Source of the DNA: Propionibacteriaceae bacterium
Lineage (GTDB): Bacteria > Actinomycetota > Actinomycetes > Propionibacteriales > Propionibacteriaceae
Length of the DNA stretch: 64,000 nucleotides
NCBI GenBank assembly: GCA_031285845.1
Contig: JAITVK010000002.1
Coordinates: 1-64,000, forward strand
Reading direction: 5' to 3'
The position numbers were made by a program, and so were the translations under genes. The notes beneath the pieces were generated by a model that saw only the letters and a list, made by a program, of their open reading frames with translations, ran no database searches and had not been told where the DNA came from. Below are positions 28,969 to 38,344 of this stretch, one piece after another (within the stretch, counting starts at the first letter, position 1; every line of letters starts with the position of its first letter).

Positions 28969-29958
28969 GTGTCCGTGCTTTCGGGGTCAAGCATTCTAGT
29001 CACTGGTGGTACCGGTTCTTTTGGAAAGAAGTTCATTCGAACTGTCTTGGATGAGCTGTCACCGAAACGCGTGGTGATCTATTCCCGCGACGAGCTGAAA
29101 CAGTACGAAGTAAGGAACGCCTTTCACAATGATTCGAGGCTGCGCTGGTTCATTGGTGATATTCGAGATGATCGGCGCTTGTTGAGGGCGATGCACGGTG
29201 TGGACTACGTGGTCCACGCAGCCGCGCTCAAGCAAGTGGATACAGCGGAGTACAATCCGTATGAGTTCGTCAAAACGAACGTCGTTGGTAGTCAAAACGT
29301 CATTGAGTCTGCTATTGACGCAGGCGTGAAGCGAGTTGTCGCCCTGTCAACAGACAAGGCCTCGAGCCCGATCAACCTCTATGGTGCAACGAAGTTGACT
29401 GCAGACAAGCTCTTCATTGATGGTAATCATTATGCCGCCGCGTACCCGACACGGTTCTCGGTGGTTCGTTACGGCAACGTGATGGGCAGTCGTGGGTCGG
29501 TCATCCCCTTTTTCAAGAAGTTGGCTGAAGAAGGAAAACCGCTCCCGATCACTGACATGCGGTGCACGCGTTTCCTCATCACCTTGTCTCAAGCTGTGCG
29601 CATGGTGACTGGGCTGTTCGACTTCATGCAGGGTGGAGAGCTTCTCGTGCCGCACATTCCGTCGATGAAAATCGTCGATCTCGCCCAGGCTATCGCACCG
29701 GGAGCCCAGATGACGGATGTTGGCTTACGACCAGGAGAGAAGCTCCACGAAGAGATGATCAGCCCCGAAGAGGGACGTAGGGCGCTGTCTATCAAGGATG
29801 GTCGCTACTTCGTCATTCAGCCTGATCTCGCGACGTGGGGGTACGAGCCGTTGGAAGACGGAGTTCCAGTCCCGGAGGGGTTCGCCTATCGGTCGAACAC
29901 CAACGATCTATGGTATTCACCGGAGCAGATCGCTAGAGTTCTCTCGACCGAGGAGTGA
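28969..29958 (+). CDS. pseB: UDP-N-acetylglucosamine 4,6-dehydratase (inverting)
   Basis: 329 aa, extended SDR of the PseB/FlaA1 type. SILVTGGTGSFGKKF, YSRDELKQYE, HAAALKQVDTAEYNP, then the catalytic YGATKLTADKLF and DMRCTRFLITL. It performs the first committed step from UDP-GlcNAc. Start GTG at 28969 with AGATGAGG upstream. The 270 bp before it separates pseG and pseB and contains an AT-rich stretch (ATTTAATTAAAC) that may be the promoter. Confidence 0.95.
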   Translation: MSVLSGSSILVTGGTGSFGKKFIRTVLDELSPKRVVIYSRDELKQYEVRNAFHNDSRLRWFIGDIRDDRRLLRAMHGVDYVVHAAALKQVDTAEYNPYEFVKTNVVGSQNVIESAIDAGVKRVVALSTDKASSPINLYGATKLTADKLFIDGNHYAAAYPTRFSVVRYGNVMGSRGSVIPFFKKLAEEGKPLPITDMRCTRFLITLSQAVRMVTGLFDFMQGGELLVPHIPSMKIVDLAQAIAPGAQMTDVGLRPGEKLHEEMISPEEGRRALSIKDGRYFVIQPDLATWGYEPLEDGVPVPEGFAYRSNTNDLWYSPEQIARVLSTEE

Positions 29959-30002
29959 GACTTCATCGGGCGAGGTGTTCAAGATTTGGCGGCGTTTGTC
30001 AA

Positions 30003-33000
30003 CTATCGAATGAGACGCCTAAGAACTCCACGCAAGCCGATTCGGTGGGCCTTTTTGGCGAGGCGCGGCCAATCCTTCGGAGTGGCCAGGGCCTGGCCGA
30101 CAGAGAAGTGTTTTGTAGTCGGTGCTAGGGTTGGGGCGATTGAACTCGAGACGGTCACCGCCGTGCTTTGCACCGCGGTGACATCGGAATGGGGAGCGAC
30201 GGCCAATACAGACGGAAGCTTGGGCGTGCCTGCTTGCGGGGGTTCCCATTCTGCATCAGTGATGGGATGCCCCAGCGCTTCCGCGAGCCTGTCCCGCCAA
30301 GCTTCTTCGGTGCTCCACAGACGAATCGCGTAAGTGATCTCTTGTTTATCCTCGAATTGGTCGTCGAAAAGCCGAATCTTCACAGTCGGGCCTCGCAGAG
30401 TCTCAATAGCCGAGGAACCGAATGTCACCGCCGCACTGATGTCCACGTTAGCGAGCTCCAACACTTCGGAAGGCGTGTTCTTGTCTAGGACTGTCAACCC
30501 CCAATTTGCATATGGCATCGTGTCTGCAGGATGGGGTTTGACTACAACCCTTCGATTGCCCCAGCCGTGCGTGAGATTGCGATAGAGCCTCTCCTGCTCA
30601 GCCATCGTGCATAGGCCAATGCGGGCAAGCGGCTGGGTGAGCAAAAGCACTGCGTCGGTGAGATCACCAGTCAAATCCGTGACCTGGTAGAGATCCTGAA
30701 CGACCCGCATATATTCGTAGTTGTGGCTGTCGCGGAGGCGCCAGTAATCCAGCACGGTGACGGGAGCGACGACATCGGCGGGGACCCCTTCGGGCGTGGA
30801 GAAAAGCCAGATTCCTTCCAAGCGCGATGACCTGTACTGCATCTTCGGATAGATGTCCGAAATCTGCGCGTGCAGATCACCCCAAACGCCAGAGAGTTCA
30901 GTTTCCGAGAATCGGACCTCTCGGCTGAAAGAATCGTAGGCGTCTTCAAGCCGGTAGAGATGTGTGAATCGGCGACAAAGGTAATAGAACACCGGAAGGT
31001 TGTCCTGAAAGAAAAAGACGGTGTCCTCTGGTTCACAATCACTGAAAGTCGGGTCATAGCAGCTGTTGAAGACATCGGGTACATAGAATTCACGTGTCGC
31101 GGTCCCCTGCCTCAGCGCGTTGGCGAGTTTATCGAGAACTCCTGAGTTTCCAAAAGCCACCACCTCGACCACCGAGTGGATCTGTCGCAGGGTAGCAATG
31201 AGCTCTGGCCCAAATGACTGGTACTCCGTGTAGAGAAAGAGTCGTGCCCGACGTGGACGCCGTTCCAGAATGAGGAGCAAGGAGATGAGGAGGTGGTAAT
31301 GGGTGGAGATGACATAGTCATCTTGAGACCCATCGTGCGAGGATGGGTGGGGATAGTTCGAAATAAACTGCGCGGCCTGCTTCGTGTCTCCTTGGCGGGC
31401 CAAACGACTGATCAAGTTCGGGAGCATGTCGGTGGTGGCAGTCAAGAGTCCCTCATTCTCTTTAGCGAATCGCATGAGGGACTCCAGGAACAGTGGGCGC
31501 TCCTGCTCGGTGAACTCGGCATTGCGGGTGAGGAACGGAGCAAAGTCATTTGAAATCGCTTGAGCAACGCGTAGTCGCTGCGACTCATGCGGAAGCACTG
31601 TGAGGGACTGCCGCACTGCGTGAACCTTTGCCTCGAAGTGCTTCAAGTCTACTGTAGAGGAGATAGTGTCGTTGGACGGATACTTTACCCAGTAGTATGT
31701 TGGCTCATTGATGAAATGATACCTACTCACCCGCGTGTACAGCCGCGCGGAGAAGTACGAATCCTCGTAGTATCCCGGCTCAAACCACAGGTCGTATTGT
31801 TCAAAAGCGGTCCGCTTCACAAGTTTGGCCTGACCCATTTGTGCGTGGATTGAAGCGTTATCGGGTTGGCTACTCGAGTAGGAACGATAAACCTGTCCGA
31901 ACAGAGTCGGTAGAGAGAGTCGCAACACCTTGAGGTCTGGATCGCAGATGACCATTACGCCAACTACGCAATCCAGGTTCAGTAGCGACGCATGAGCCAG
32001 GAGCACTGGAATGGATGATCCGATGATCGCGTCGTCGGCGTCGAGGAATGTGACGTACTCGCCACTGGCATGGCGTACCCCGGTGTTTCGAGCAGGGCCA
32101 AGCCCCTGGTTCTCCTGGCGTATGTACTTTAGCCGCGCGCCAAGATCGTCCTTGAAGTTGAGTCGCAGCCACTTGTCGAGGGGCTCATCGGAGCCATCGT
32201 CAACTAGTACTACTTCGATGCTGGGGTGAGGCGAATCCAGTGCAGAGCGTAGGCTCCGCAGGAGCAGGTCTGGATCAGTGTTGAACGTGCAGACGATGAC
32301 GGAGACGACCGTGTCTTGAATCGTCTTGCTCTCCCTATACTTGCTCATCAGGACTGACCGATACAAGGGCAGGGCCTCGGTGCTCGTGGGAAGATTGCAT
32401 GTGGTATCGACGAAGTCCTCCACACTGGAGTTCAAGAAGAACTGCTTGAGGATCTCGGGATTGCCGACATCGAAAAGATTGTCCTCGGTTTGGCTTCCGG
32501 TGGGAGCAGCCAGGTGTTTTCGAGTGAAGTCCTTGCCGTAAGCGCCGCATGGAACGACGATGGCGTTGGAGGTACGGATGATATTGCGAGCCCAACTGAT
32601 GCCGTGGGGTGAACTCAGTGAGATGGTGGCCGTGAAGAGGTTCGTGAGCTTGTCGTGTGACCTCTCCTCACAGAAAAGGAAAACATTCGAGTACCCCTGT
32701 GTGCGACATGCCTCGAGGAAAGGCAAGATGTTGTCGACAGAGTCGGCGATCTCATTGGCTGACTTCGCGACAACGACGACAGGTCTGGCGCACGATGGGG
32801 ATGTGGCTGTCCTAAAATCGATGGCGTCGACTACTCGCCGTGGTGGAGTATCCGATCGGTTGGACCGGAGGTGGAGGCTGCGGACACCGAACCCTTCAAG
32901 CCAAATGGGATTGTCCTCATCAGCGAAGGTGACCACGGTCGAGATAGATTGGTAGGCGGAACCGACTCGTTGATAGTCAGATAATGTGTTACTGGTTGGT

Positions 33001-33335
33001 GGGACTCTCCTGAGCCCGAGAGAGACAACGTTCTGTGTGGAGTTGTGTCGGTACATGTTGACGCTGTCGTCTAGAAGGAAGACGGTAGAGGCAGTGAAAA
33101 CCCAAGAGATGTATTGCTCACTGTTTTTCGGCGTGATCATACATCGACGTGCGACTCTGTCGAGGGCTTCCAGTGAGCTGAGCCGGTCGCCAGAGACGCA
33201 GACGTCGAAGCGCCCCGAGAGCTTTCTCACACAGGCGACGACGTAATCGATATTGCTCGCGACGCCCATGTCGCCGATGATCAGCAGTCTCGGCAGATTC
33301 ACCAGACTGGATGCCTTCTCGGTCCTCATCCCCAT
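30003..33335 (-). CDS. Multidomain glycosyltransferase: unknown domain, GT2 and GT52/polysialyltransferase-like
   Basis: About 1110 aa from ATG 33335 (33329 and 33431 are alternatives). Residues ~10-330 are a Rossmann-like region I cannot name. Next is a GT2 domain: VSVIVCTFNTDPDLLLRSLR, VLVDDGS, GLGPARNTG and FLDADDA. The C-terminal ~400 residues begin STHYHLLISLLLILERRPRR and contain LLLTQPLARIGLCT, VVKPHPADTMPY and VTFGSSAIE, a GT52/polysialyltransferase-like pattern. It probably adds two kinds of residue, one perhaps a nonulosonic acid (inference). It begins 68 bp after the pseF-like gene. Confidence 0.85.
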   Translation of the reverse strand: MGMRTEKASSLVNLPRLLIIGDMGVASNIDYVVACVRKLSGRFDVCVSGDRLSSLEALDRVARRCMITPKNSEQYISWVFTASTVFLLDDSVNMYRHNSTQNVVSLGLRRVPPTSNTLSDYQRVGSAYQSISTVVTFADEDNPIWLEGFGVRSLHLRSNRSDTPPRRVVDAIDFRTATSPSCARPVVVVAKSANEIADSVDNILPFLEACRTQGYSNVFLFCEERSHDKLTNLFTATISLSSPHGISWARNIIRTSNAIVVPCGAYGKDFTRKHLAAPTGSQTEDNLFDVGNPEILKQFFLNSSVEDFVDTTCNLPTSTEALPLYRSVLMSKYRESKTIQDTVVSVIVCTFNTDPDLLLRSLRSALDSPHPSIEVVLVDDGSDEPLDKWLRLNFKDDLGARLKYIRQENQGLGPARNTGVRHASGEYVTFLDADDAIIGSSIPVLLAHASLLNLDCVVGVMVICDPDLKVLRLSLPTLFGQVYRSYSSSQPDNASIHAQMGQAKLVKRTAFEQYDLWFEPGYYEDSYFSARLYTRVSRYHFINEPTYYWVKYPSNDTISSTVDLKHFEAKVHAVRQSLTVLPHESQRLRVAQAISNDFAPFLTRNAEFTEQERPLFLESLMRFAKENEGLLTATTDMLPNLISRLARQGDTKQAAQFISNYPHPSSHDGSQDDYVISTHYHLLISLLLILERRPRRARLFLYTEYQSFGPELIATLRQIHSVVEVVAFGNSGVLDKLANALRQGTATREFYVPDVFNSCYDPTFSDCEPEDTVFFFQDNLPVFYYLCRRFTHLYRLEDAYDSFSREVRFSETELSGVWGDLHAQISDIYPKMQYRSSRLEGIWLFSTPEGVPADVVAPVTVLDYWRLRDSHNYEYMRVVQDLYQVTDLTGDLTDAVLLLTQPLARIGLCTMAEQERLYRNLTHGWGNRRVVVKPHPADTMPYANWGLTVLDKNTPSEVLELANVDISAAVTFGSSAIETLRGPTVKIRLFDDQFEDKQEITYAIRLWSTEEAWRDRLAEALGHPITDAEWEPPQAGTPKLPSVLAVAPHSDVTAVQSTAVTVSSSIAPTLAPTTKHFSVGQALATPKDWPRLAKKAHRIGLRGVLRRLIR

Positions 33336-33402
33336 CCCCTCGTCGTGGTTCCGCGTGGAACTTGGTCTTGAACGATCATTATTGCGGACAACACTCTTGT
33401 CG

Positions 33403-34134
33403 TCACTCACCCAGCTTCTTTTGCTCGACATGTCTGTTGATTGACGCCAGATCCGGGTGCGCTGCCAGTACTGAGACAATGCCTTCCACTGTGAGAGCTT
33501 CTCCTTCGTAATCCTCTATCAACCTTTTGAGTAGGGCGTAGTCCTCAGGGGTATCCAGGGTCACCCTGTAGGCGGACATGTCGGAGGAACCTGCGATGTT
33601 CTCCAACCTGATGCGGGGGTCCCCCATCTGATAGAAGAAAGGAGTGACGTGTTCCCGCTGGTAAGTCGCTGTCGCCTTGTTGTTTGCAAGCTGAAGGGCT
33701 CGGCGGCTGAATACTTCGAAGTCCATACCTCGAGGGTATGTCCTCGTCAGAGCGTTGGAGACGTATAGCCAGGGATCATTCCTGTCACAGAATGCTTGGA
33801 CTCCGCGGATGATGAGCGCAGGGTCGATGAGTGGGCAGTCGGATGTCACCCGCACGATAGCGTCGAATTCGAACGCCTCGGCGGCGCCGACAAAGCGCGA
33901 CAAAACATCCTTTTCACTGCCACGAAAAACCGACACTTTTCGCCGATTCGCGAGATCAACGATTGGATCGTCAGTGTCGTTAATGGTGGTTGCCAGCACA
34001 ATCGGCAACCCAGCGTCTTCGAGTCGATCGAGGTGGTGGTCCAGCATGGTTGAGTCGCCCGCTGGCAGGAGAACCTTGCCGGGAAGACGCGACGAGGTCA
34101 TTCTTGCTTGGGTGATGATGCCGATTCGAGTCAT
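33403..34134 (-). CDS. Cytidylyltransferase of the SpsF/PseF-like family
   Basis: 243 aa. GIITQARMTSSRLPGKVL is the nucleotide-binding N-terminus of SpsF-type NTP transferases; VRVTSDCPLIDP is the metal and CTP region; MDFEVFSRRAL follows. In pseudaminic loci such a protein forms CMP-pseudaminic acid. The ATG overlaps the TGA of pseC (ATGA), so the two are coupled. It is SpsF-like rather than NeuA-like, so specificity for pseudaminic acid rests on context. Confidence 0.85.
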   Translation of the reverse strand: MTRIGIITQARMTSSRLPGKVLLPAGDSTMLDHHLDRLEDAGLPIVLATTINDTDDPIVDLANRRKVSVFRGSEKDVLSRFVGAAEAFEFDAIVRVTSDCPLIDPALIIRGVQAFCDRNDPWLYVSNALTRTYPRGMDFEVFSRRALQLANNKATATYQREHVTPFFYQMGDPRIRLENIAGSSDMSAYRVTLDTPEDYALLKRLIEDYEGEALTVEGIVSVLAAHPDLASINRHVEQKKLGE

Positions 34135-35255
34135 TTGAGCGCTCCGATAAGGACGTCGATCACGTGGTCAACTTGCGAGCCCGTTAGGTCGGGGAAAAGA
34201 GGAAGTGACAGCTCTTCAGCATAGAAATCTTCTGCACGCGGGCACATCCCTCGCTTATAGCCCATGTCCTCATACACTGGGTGCCAATATACCGGAATAT
34301 AGTTGACCTGGACTCCAATTCCAGCTGCCCGCATCTTGTCGTACACCTCACGTCGTCTGCCGTCGAGCACTCTCAGGGGGTAGAGGTGCCACGCCGGGTC
34401 GACATCTGGTCGTTGCGTCGGCGTTCTTAGGCCATCCACCGCTGACAAAGCTTCGTTGTAGCGAGCAGTCAACTCAGCTCTTCGGGCCTTGAACTGTCGT
34501 AGGCGAGCGAGCTGCGACAGCCCGAGCGCGCATGCCATGTCATTGAGTCGATAGTTGAGCCCGAGGGCGCGGACCTCGTAATACCATCCTTCATCATGAG
34601 GCGAGCGGAATTGTGTGCTGTCGCGGGTCATGCCAATCGTGTGAAACATTCGCGCCCTTTCGGCGACGGCTTGTTCCAGGGCAACAACCGCGCCGCCTTC
34701 GGCAGTGGTGACGGTCTTCGTAGGGAAGAAGGAGAAGGTGGTGATATCAGCCAACTCACCCACCAGCCGCCCACGATACACGCTGCCGATCGAGTGCGCG
34801 GCGTCGTCGAGGATCCGGGCGTCCATGCGCACGGCGGTTTGGCGCAATGCGTCATAGTCTGCTGGGTGACCCGCATAGTCGACGGCTGCGATGACTCGTG
34901 TTTTGGAAGTGGCGAGCGCATCGACGATGGCGGGATCAATCAGCCCTGTGTCATCTTCAGTATCCGCAAACACGAGCTTCGCACCCCACAGTGACGCGGC
35001 TGAAGCCGTTGCCACGAATGTCATCGGCGTGACGATGACTTCATCCCCTCGGCCCAGTCCGAGCGCGTTGTATGCGATATGGAGCGCGGCGGTTCCTGAT
35101 GTGCAGGAAACGGCTGGGTGGCCTCCGGCGGCTGCTGACACGGCGGCTTCGAAACATGCTACCGTTGGGCCGGTGGTCAACCAGTCGCTCTGCATCACGT
35201 GAGTGACTGCCGCCACATCTGCGTCGGAAACCGATTGTTTTCCATAAGGTAACAC
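34131..35255 (-). CDS. pseC: UDP-4-amino-4,6-dideoxy-N-acetyl-beta-L-altrosamine transaminase
   Basis: 374 aa from the GTG at 35255, which gives MLPYGKQSVSDADV, the usual PseC start; GAGAGG lies 8-9 nt upstream. DegT/DnrJ/EryC1 fold: SCTSGTAALHIAYNALG, ILDDAAHSIGS and the PLP lysine in FFPTKTVTTAEGG. It transaminates the PseB product. The next step would be PseH acetylation, for which no gene is seen. Divergent from the rfbF operon. Confidence 0.93.
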   Translation of the reverse strand: MLPYGKQSVSDADVAAVTHVMQSDWLTTGPTVACFEAAVSAAAGGHPAVSCTSGTAALHIAYNALGLGRGDEVIVTPMTFVATASAASLWGAKLVFADTEDDTGLIDPAIVDALATSKTRVIAAVDYAGHPADYDALRQTAVRMDARILDDAAHSIGSVYRGRLVGELADITTFSFFPTKTVTTAEGGAVVALEQAVAERARMFHTIGMTRDSTQFRSPHDEGWYYEVRALGLNYRLNDMACALGLSQLARLRQFKARRAELTARYNEALSAVDGLRTPTQRPDVDPAWHLYPLRVLDGRRREVYDKMRAAGIGVQVNYIPVYWHPVYEDMGYKRGMCPRAEDFYAEELSLPLFPDLTGSQVDHVIDVLIGALK

Positions 35256-35531
35256 TAGTGACGCCTCTCGCTTGTCCGGACTCCAGTGGTCCCGTCGCAG
35301 TTCACTCCGCGGTGCGGTCCAAATTGACGAATCGGGGCAGTGGAGCAGCACTATTGCTCTCGAACACGAAGTTTACTCCACGTCGGTTGAATCTCTCCAA
35401 TGTTCGGCGGCACCTGGTTTGGAGTCTGGTGGGCTGACAACCCAAAACACCAAAACGACCATCAGTTGGGAGTGTTGGAATCTCGTGAACGCACCACCTT
35501 TCCTTGCCGTGGGGCCGGAGGAGAATCCTCG
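35256..35531. other. Intergenic region between pseC and the rfbF operon
   Basis: Divergent promoter region of about 300 bp for pseC (minus) and the rfb genes (plus). No gene is recognisable in it. Confidence 0.5.
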
Positions 35532-35552
35532 ATGAAGACTCCATTCGTGTAG
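35532..35552 (+). CDS. Possible leader peptide ORF before rfbF
   Basis: ATG AAG ACT CCA TTC GTG TAG encodes MKTPFV. It has the best ribosome site in the area (GGAGGAGAA, about 6 nt before the ATG), whereas rfbF itself has none. The stop is 10 nt before the rfbF GTG, and the frame differs. Translation of rfbF by reinitiation is possible; the peptide may have no function of its own. Confidence 0.35.
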   Translation: MKTPFV

Positions 35553-35562
35553 TGTGGATCGT

Positions 35563-36336
35563 GTGAAAGTCGTCATTTTAGCTGGTGGATTTGGGACTCG
35601 GATCAGCGAGGAAAGTCATTTGCGGCCGAAGCCCATGATTACCATTGGGGGCCGCCCGATACTATGGCATATTATGAAATCATATAGCGCCCAAGGCTAT
35701 AACGACTTTGTGATTTGCGCGGGGTATAAGCAAGAGTTTATCAAGGAGTGGTTCGCCAATTACATGGTAAACGTCTCGGATGTGACTTTCGACTTCACGC
35801 GCAACGGTGAGGTGCAGCTTTTGGGGGCAACGCCAGACCCTTGGCGTGTGACGGTGGTGGATACGGGTTTGGGTACGATGACCGGGGGCAGAGTCCGACG
35901 GATCCGTAGCTTTGTCGGCGATGAGCCTTTCATGTTGACGTACGGCGATGGAGTCAGTGATATCGATCTGTTCGCACTGGAGGCGACTCACAAACGCGGT
36001 GGCCAGACGGTGACCGTCTCGGTTTATCGAACCGGCCAAACTTTTGGCGTCATTGACCTTGACAGTGATGGCTATGTCACAGAGTTTCGTGAGAAAAGTC
36101 GGTCTGATGGGAGCTTGATCAATATCGGTTTCATGGTGGTCAACCCGGGGGTTTTTGACTACCTTGATTCGGACTCGACCATCCTAGAGCAGGATGCGCT
36201 ACGTCAGCTGTCGCTGGACCGTCGGCTCGGGGGCTACGTGCATTCGGGGTTCTGGCATTGCATGGACACGCAGCGTGATCGGCAAGTGCTGGAGGAGATG
36301 TGGCAGAACGGGGCGGCACCGTGGAAGAACTGGTGA
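35563..36336 (+). CDS. rfbF: Glucose-1-phosphate cytidylyltransferase
   Basis: 257 aa from GTG 35563 (MKVVILAGGFGTRISEE; an in-frame GTG is 9 nt earlier). KPMITIGGRPILWHIMK, ICAGYKQEFIKEWF, LTYGDGVSD and ending AAPWKNW are diagnostic of RfbF. It makes CDP-glucose from CTP and glucose-1-phosphate. It overlaps rfbG by 4 bp. The area is noticeably AT-richer than the chromosome around it. Confidence 0.95.
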   Translation: MKVVILAGGFGTRISEESHLRPKPMITIGGRPILWHIMKSYSAQGYNDFVICAGYKQEFIKEWFANYMVNVSDVTFDFTRNGEVQLLGATPDPWRVTVVDTGLGTMTGGRVRRIRSFVGDEPFMLTYGDGVSDIDLFALEATHKRGGQTVTVSVYRTGQTFGVIDLDSDGYVTEFREKSRSDGSLINIGFMVVNPGVFDYLDSDSTILEQDALRQLSLDRRLGGYVHSGFWHCMDTQRDRQVLEEMWQNGAAPWKNW

Positions 36337-37394
36337 GAGAGTCGGTGCTGGGCTCTTTCTCGGGCCTCAGGGTTTTGGTCACGGGCCACACTGGATTCAA
36401 AGGCGCATGGTTGTCTTGGACTTTGGCCCGAGCCGGGGCGAGCGTTGTCGGCTACTCGTTGGATCCACCCACTTCCCCGAACCTGTTCGAACAGTCGCGC
36501 CTCAGCGATCATATGGCATCTCACATTGGTGACATCCGGGATTTGAACTCCCTCGACCGAGTGTTCCGAAACAGTTCACCCGATGTGGTCTTTCATCTCG
36601 CGGCGCAGCCGCTGGTACGCCGATCTTACGCTGATCCTGTGGGAACATATTCGACCAATGTGATGGGGACTGTGAACGTGCTGGAGTGTGTGCGACAGTG
36701 CCCTAGTGTGCGTAGTGTGGTCAATGTGACCACCGATAAGGTCTATCTCAATCAAGAATGGGAGTGGCCGTATCGTGAGAACGATGCCCTGGATGGCTAT
36801 GATCCGTACTCAAATTCGAAATCGTGCTCGGAGCTGGTGACCGGGGCCTACTCGCGATCATTTTTGCGGGATCGCGGCGTCGCTGTCAGCACGGCCCGAG
36901 CGGGAAACGTCATCGGAGGTGGGGATTATGCCCAGGACCGGATCATCCCCGATTGTGTTCGTGCAGTCCAATCCGGTGAACGGATCTTGGTTCGGTCACC
37001 AGAATCGACCCGCCCTTACCAGCACGTGCTCGATCCGGTGTTCGCCTACTTGTTAATCGCGTCCGCTCAGTTGTCAAATCCTTTGTTGGCTGCGGAGTGG
37101 AACATCGGGCCAAGTGTGGATGACGTTGTGGCGACAGCGAAGCTTGTTTCTTATTTCTGTCAGGCATGGGGAGTCGGGGCCTCGTGGGAGGTCATGGCAC
37201 CGCAGGGGCCAGTGGTGCATGAGGCGAGCCGACTCGCACTCGATTCCACACGGATCGCTGCGCTTCTGGGATGGCGACCTAGGTGGCGCACGCAAGCGGC
37301 GGTCGAGCGAGTGGTTCGTTGGGCCAAGGATCAAGCTCGGGGCATACCGGCGCGGGACCTCATCGATCGCGATCTTCGCGAGTACATGGGGTAG
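36333..37394 (+). CDS. rfbG: CDP-glucose 4,6-dehydratase
   Basis: 353 aa from the GTG at 36333, whose GTGA overlaps the rfbF stop and has GGAAG upstream. Extended SDR: VTGHTGFKGAWLSW, HLAAQPLVRRSYADP, VTTDKVY and YDPYSNSKSCSELV with the catalytic Tyr and Lys. Converts CDP-glucose to CDP-4-keto-6-deoxyglucose. It is 1 bp from the next SDR gene. Confidence 0.95.
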   Translation: MRESVLGSFSGLRVLVTGHTGFKGAWLSWTLARAGASVVGYSLDPPTSPNLFEQSRLSDHMASHIGDIRDLNSLDRVFRNSSPDVVFHLAAQPLVRRSYADPVGTYSTNVMGTVNVLECVRQCPSVRSVVNVTTDKVYLNQEWEWPYRENDALDGYDPYSNSKSCSELVTGAYSRSFLRDRGVAVSTARAGNVIGGGDYAQDRIIPDCVRAVQSGERILVRSPESTRPYQHVLDPVFAYLLIASAQLSNPLLAAEWNIGPSVDDVVATAKLVSYFCQAWGVGASWEVMAPQGPVVHEASRLALDSTRIAALLGWRPRWRTQAAVERVVRWAKDQARGIPARDLIDRDLREYMG

Positions 37395-37395
37395 C

Positions 37396-38319
37396 ATGCG
37401 AATTCTTGTCACCGGAGCTTCTGGCTTCATCGGGCGTCGGTTGGTGCCGCGTCTGACGCGGGATGGCCACCAGGTGGTGGCCATCACTGAACCAGGACAG
37501 GAGGATCCGGGCTTCAGTGGAGGTGTGACGATTGTGTCTGTTGGGTTTGACAGACTGCTCGATCACATTGACGAGTTTCGCGACATGGATCTCATTGTTC
37601 ATCTCGCGTGGGCTGGGGTGTCGTCTGCGGCGAAAGATGATGTTGAGGTCCAGACTTCCAATATCACCTACGCGGCCCAGATCGTAGGTCTTGCCAGAGA
37701 GGCCGGAATCCCGCGGATCCTATGCACCGGGTCGACTTCTGAGTTTGCGCACAACGAGGGTCCGATCACTGGAGTTGAGGCGTCGACGCCCAGTGACGTC
37801 TATGCTGCGACAAAAGTGGCAGTGAGGATGATTCTCTCTGTGCTTTGCGCGCAGAGCGGGGTCGCCCTGGCGTGGGCAGCGATCACGAGCGTCTACGGCC
37901 CTGGTCGGACAGATAACAACCTCATCACCTACTGCATTCGATCGATGCTGGCTTCTCAACCAGTGCGGGTCACGAAACTGGAGCAAGTGTGGGATTACCT
38001 GTATGTGGACGACCTGATTGAGGCTTTGGCGCTTCTTGCTGAGAACTATAGCGAAGGGGTCTATCCGGTCGGGTCGGGCACCGCGCGGCCTATGGCTGAG
38101 TATGTGCGAGTGATTGAGCAGACAGTTGGGTCGGCGTCATCGGTGGATATCGGCGCGGTTCCGTATAAGGGGGCCCGTGTGGACAACTCAATCGTCGATA
38201 TTAGTCGACTGTCGTCGCAAACTGGTTTCACCCCGCGAGTCTCATTCGAGGTGGGGATTTCTCGCACGGTTGAGTTTTTTCGGGAGTTAGCTGCTCCAGA
38301 GTCGAATGTGACCGTGTGA
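37396..38319 (+). CDS. NAD(P)-dependent SDR, probable CDP-4-keto-6-deoxyhexose reductase
   Basis: 307 aa from ATG 37396. MRILVTGASGFIGRRL; HLAWAGVSS; CTGSTSEFAHNEG; catalytic YAATKVAVRM; then WDYLYVDDLIEAL. It resembles abequose/paratose synthases (RfbJ/RfbS). RfbH, needed for 3-deoxygenation, is absent, so the simplest product is a CDP-6-deoxyhexose rather than a 3,6-dideoxyhexose. The stereochemistry cannot be told. Confidence 0.85.
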   Translation: MRILVTGASGFIGRRLVPRLTRDGHQVVAITEPGQEDPGFSGGVTIVSVGFDRLLDHIDEFRDMDLIVHLAWAGVSSAAKDDVEVQTSNITYAAQIVGLAREAGIPRILCTGSTSEFAHNEGPITGVEASTPSDVYAATKVAVRMILSVLCAQSGVALAWAAITSVYGPGRTDNNLITYCIRSMLASQPVRVTKLEQVWDYLYVDDLIEALALLAENYSEGVYPVGSGTARPMAEYVRVIEQTVGSASSVDIGAVPYKGARVDNSIVDISRLSSQTGFTPRVSFEVGISRTVEFFRELAAPESNVTV

Positions 38320-38344
38320 AGTCGACGATGGAAGTGAGGTTAAG

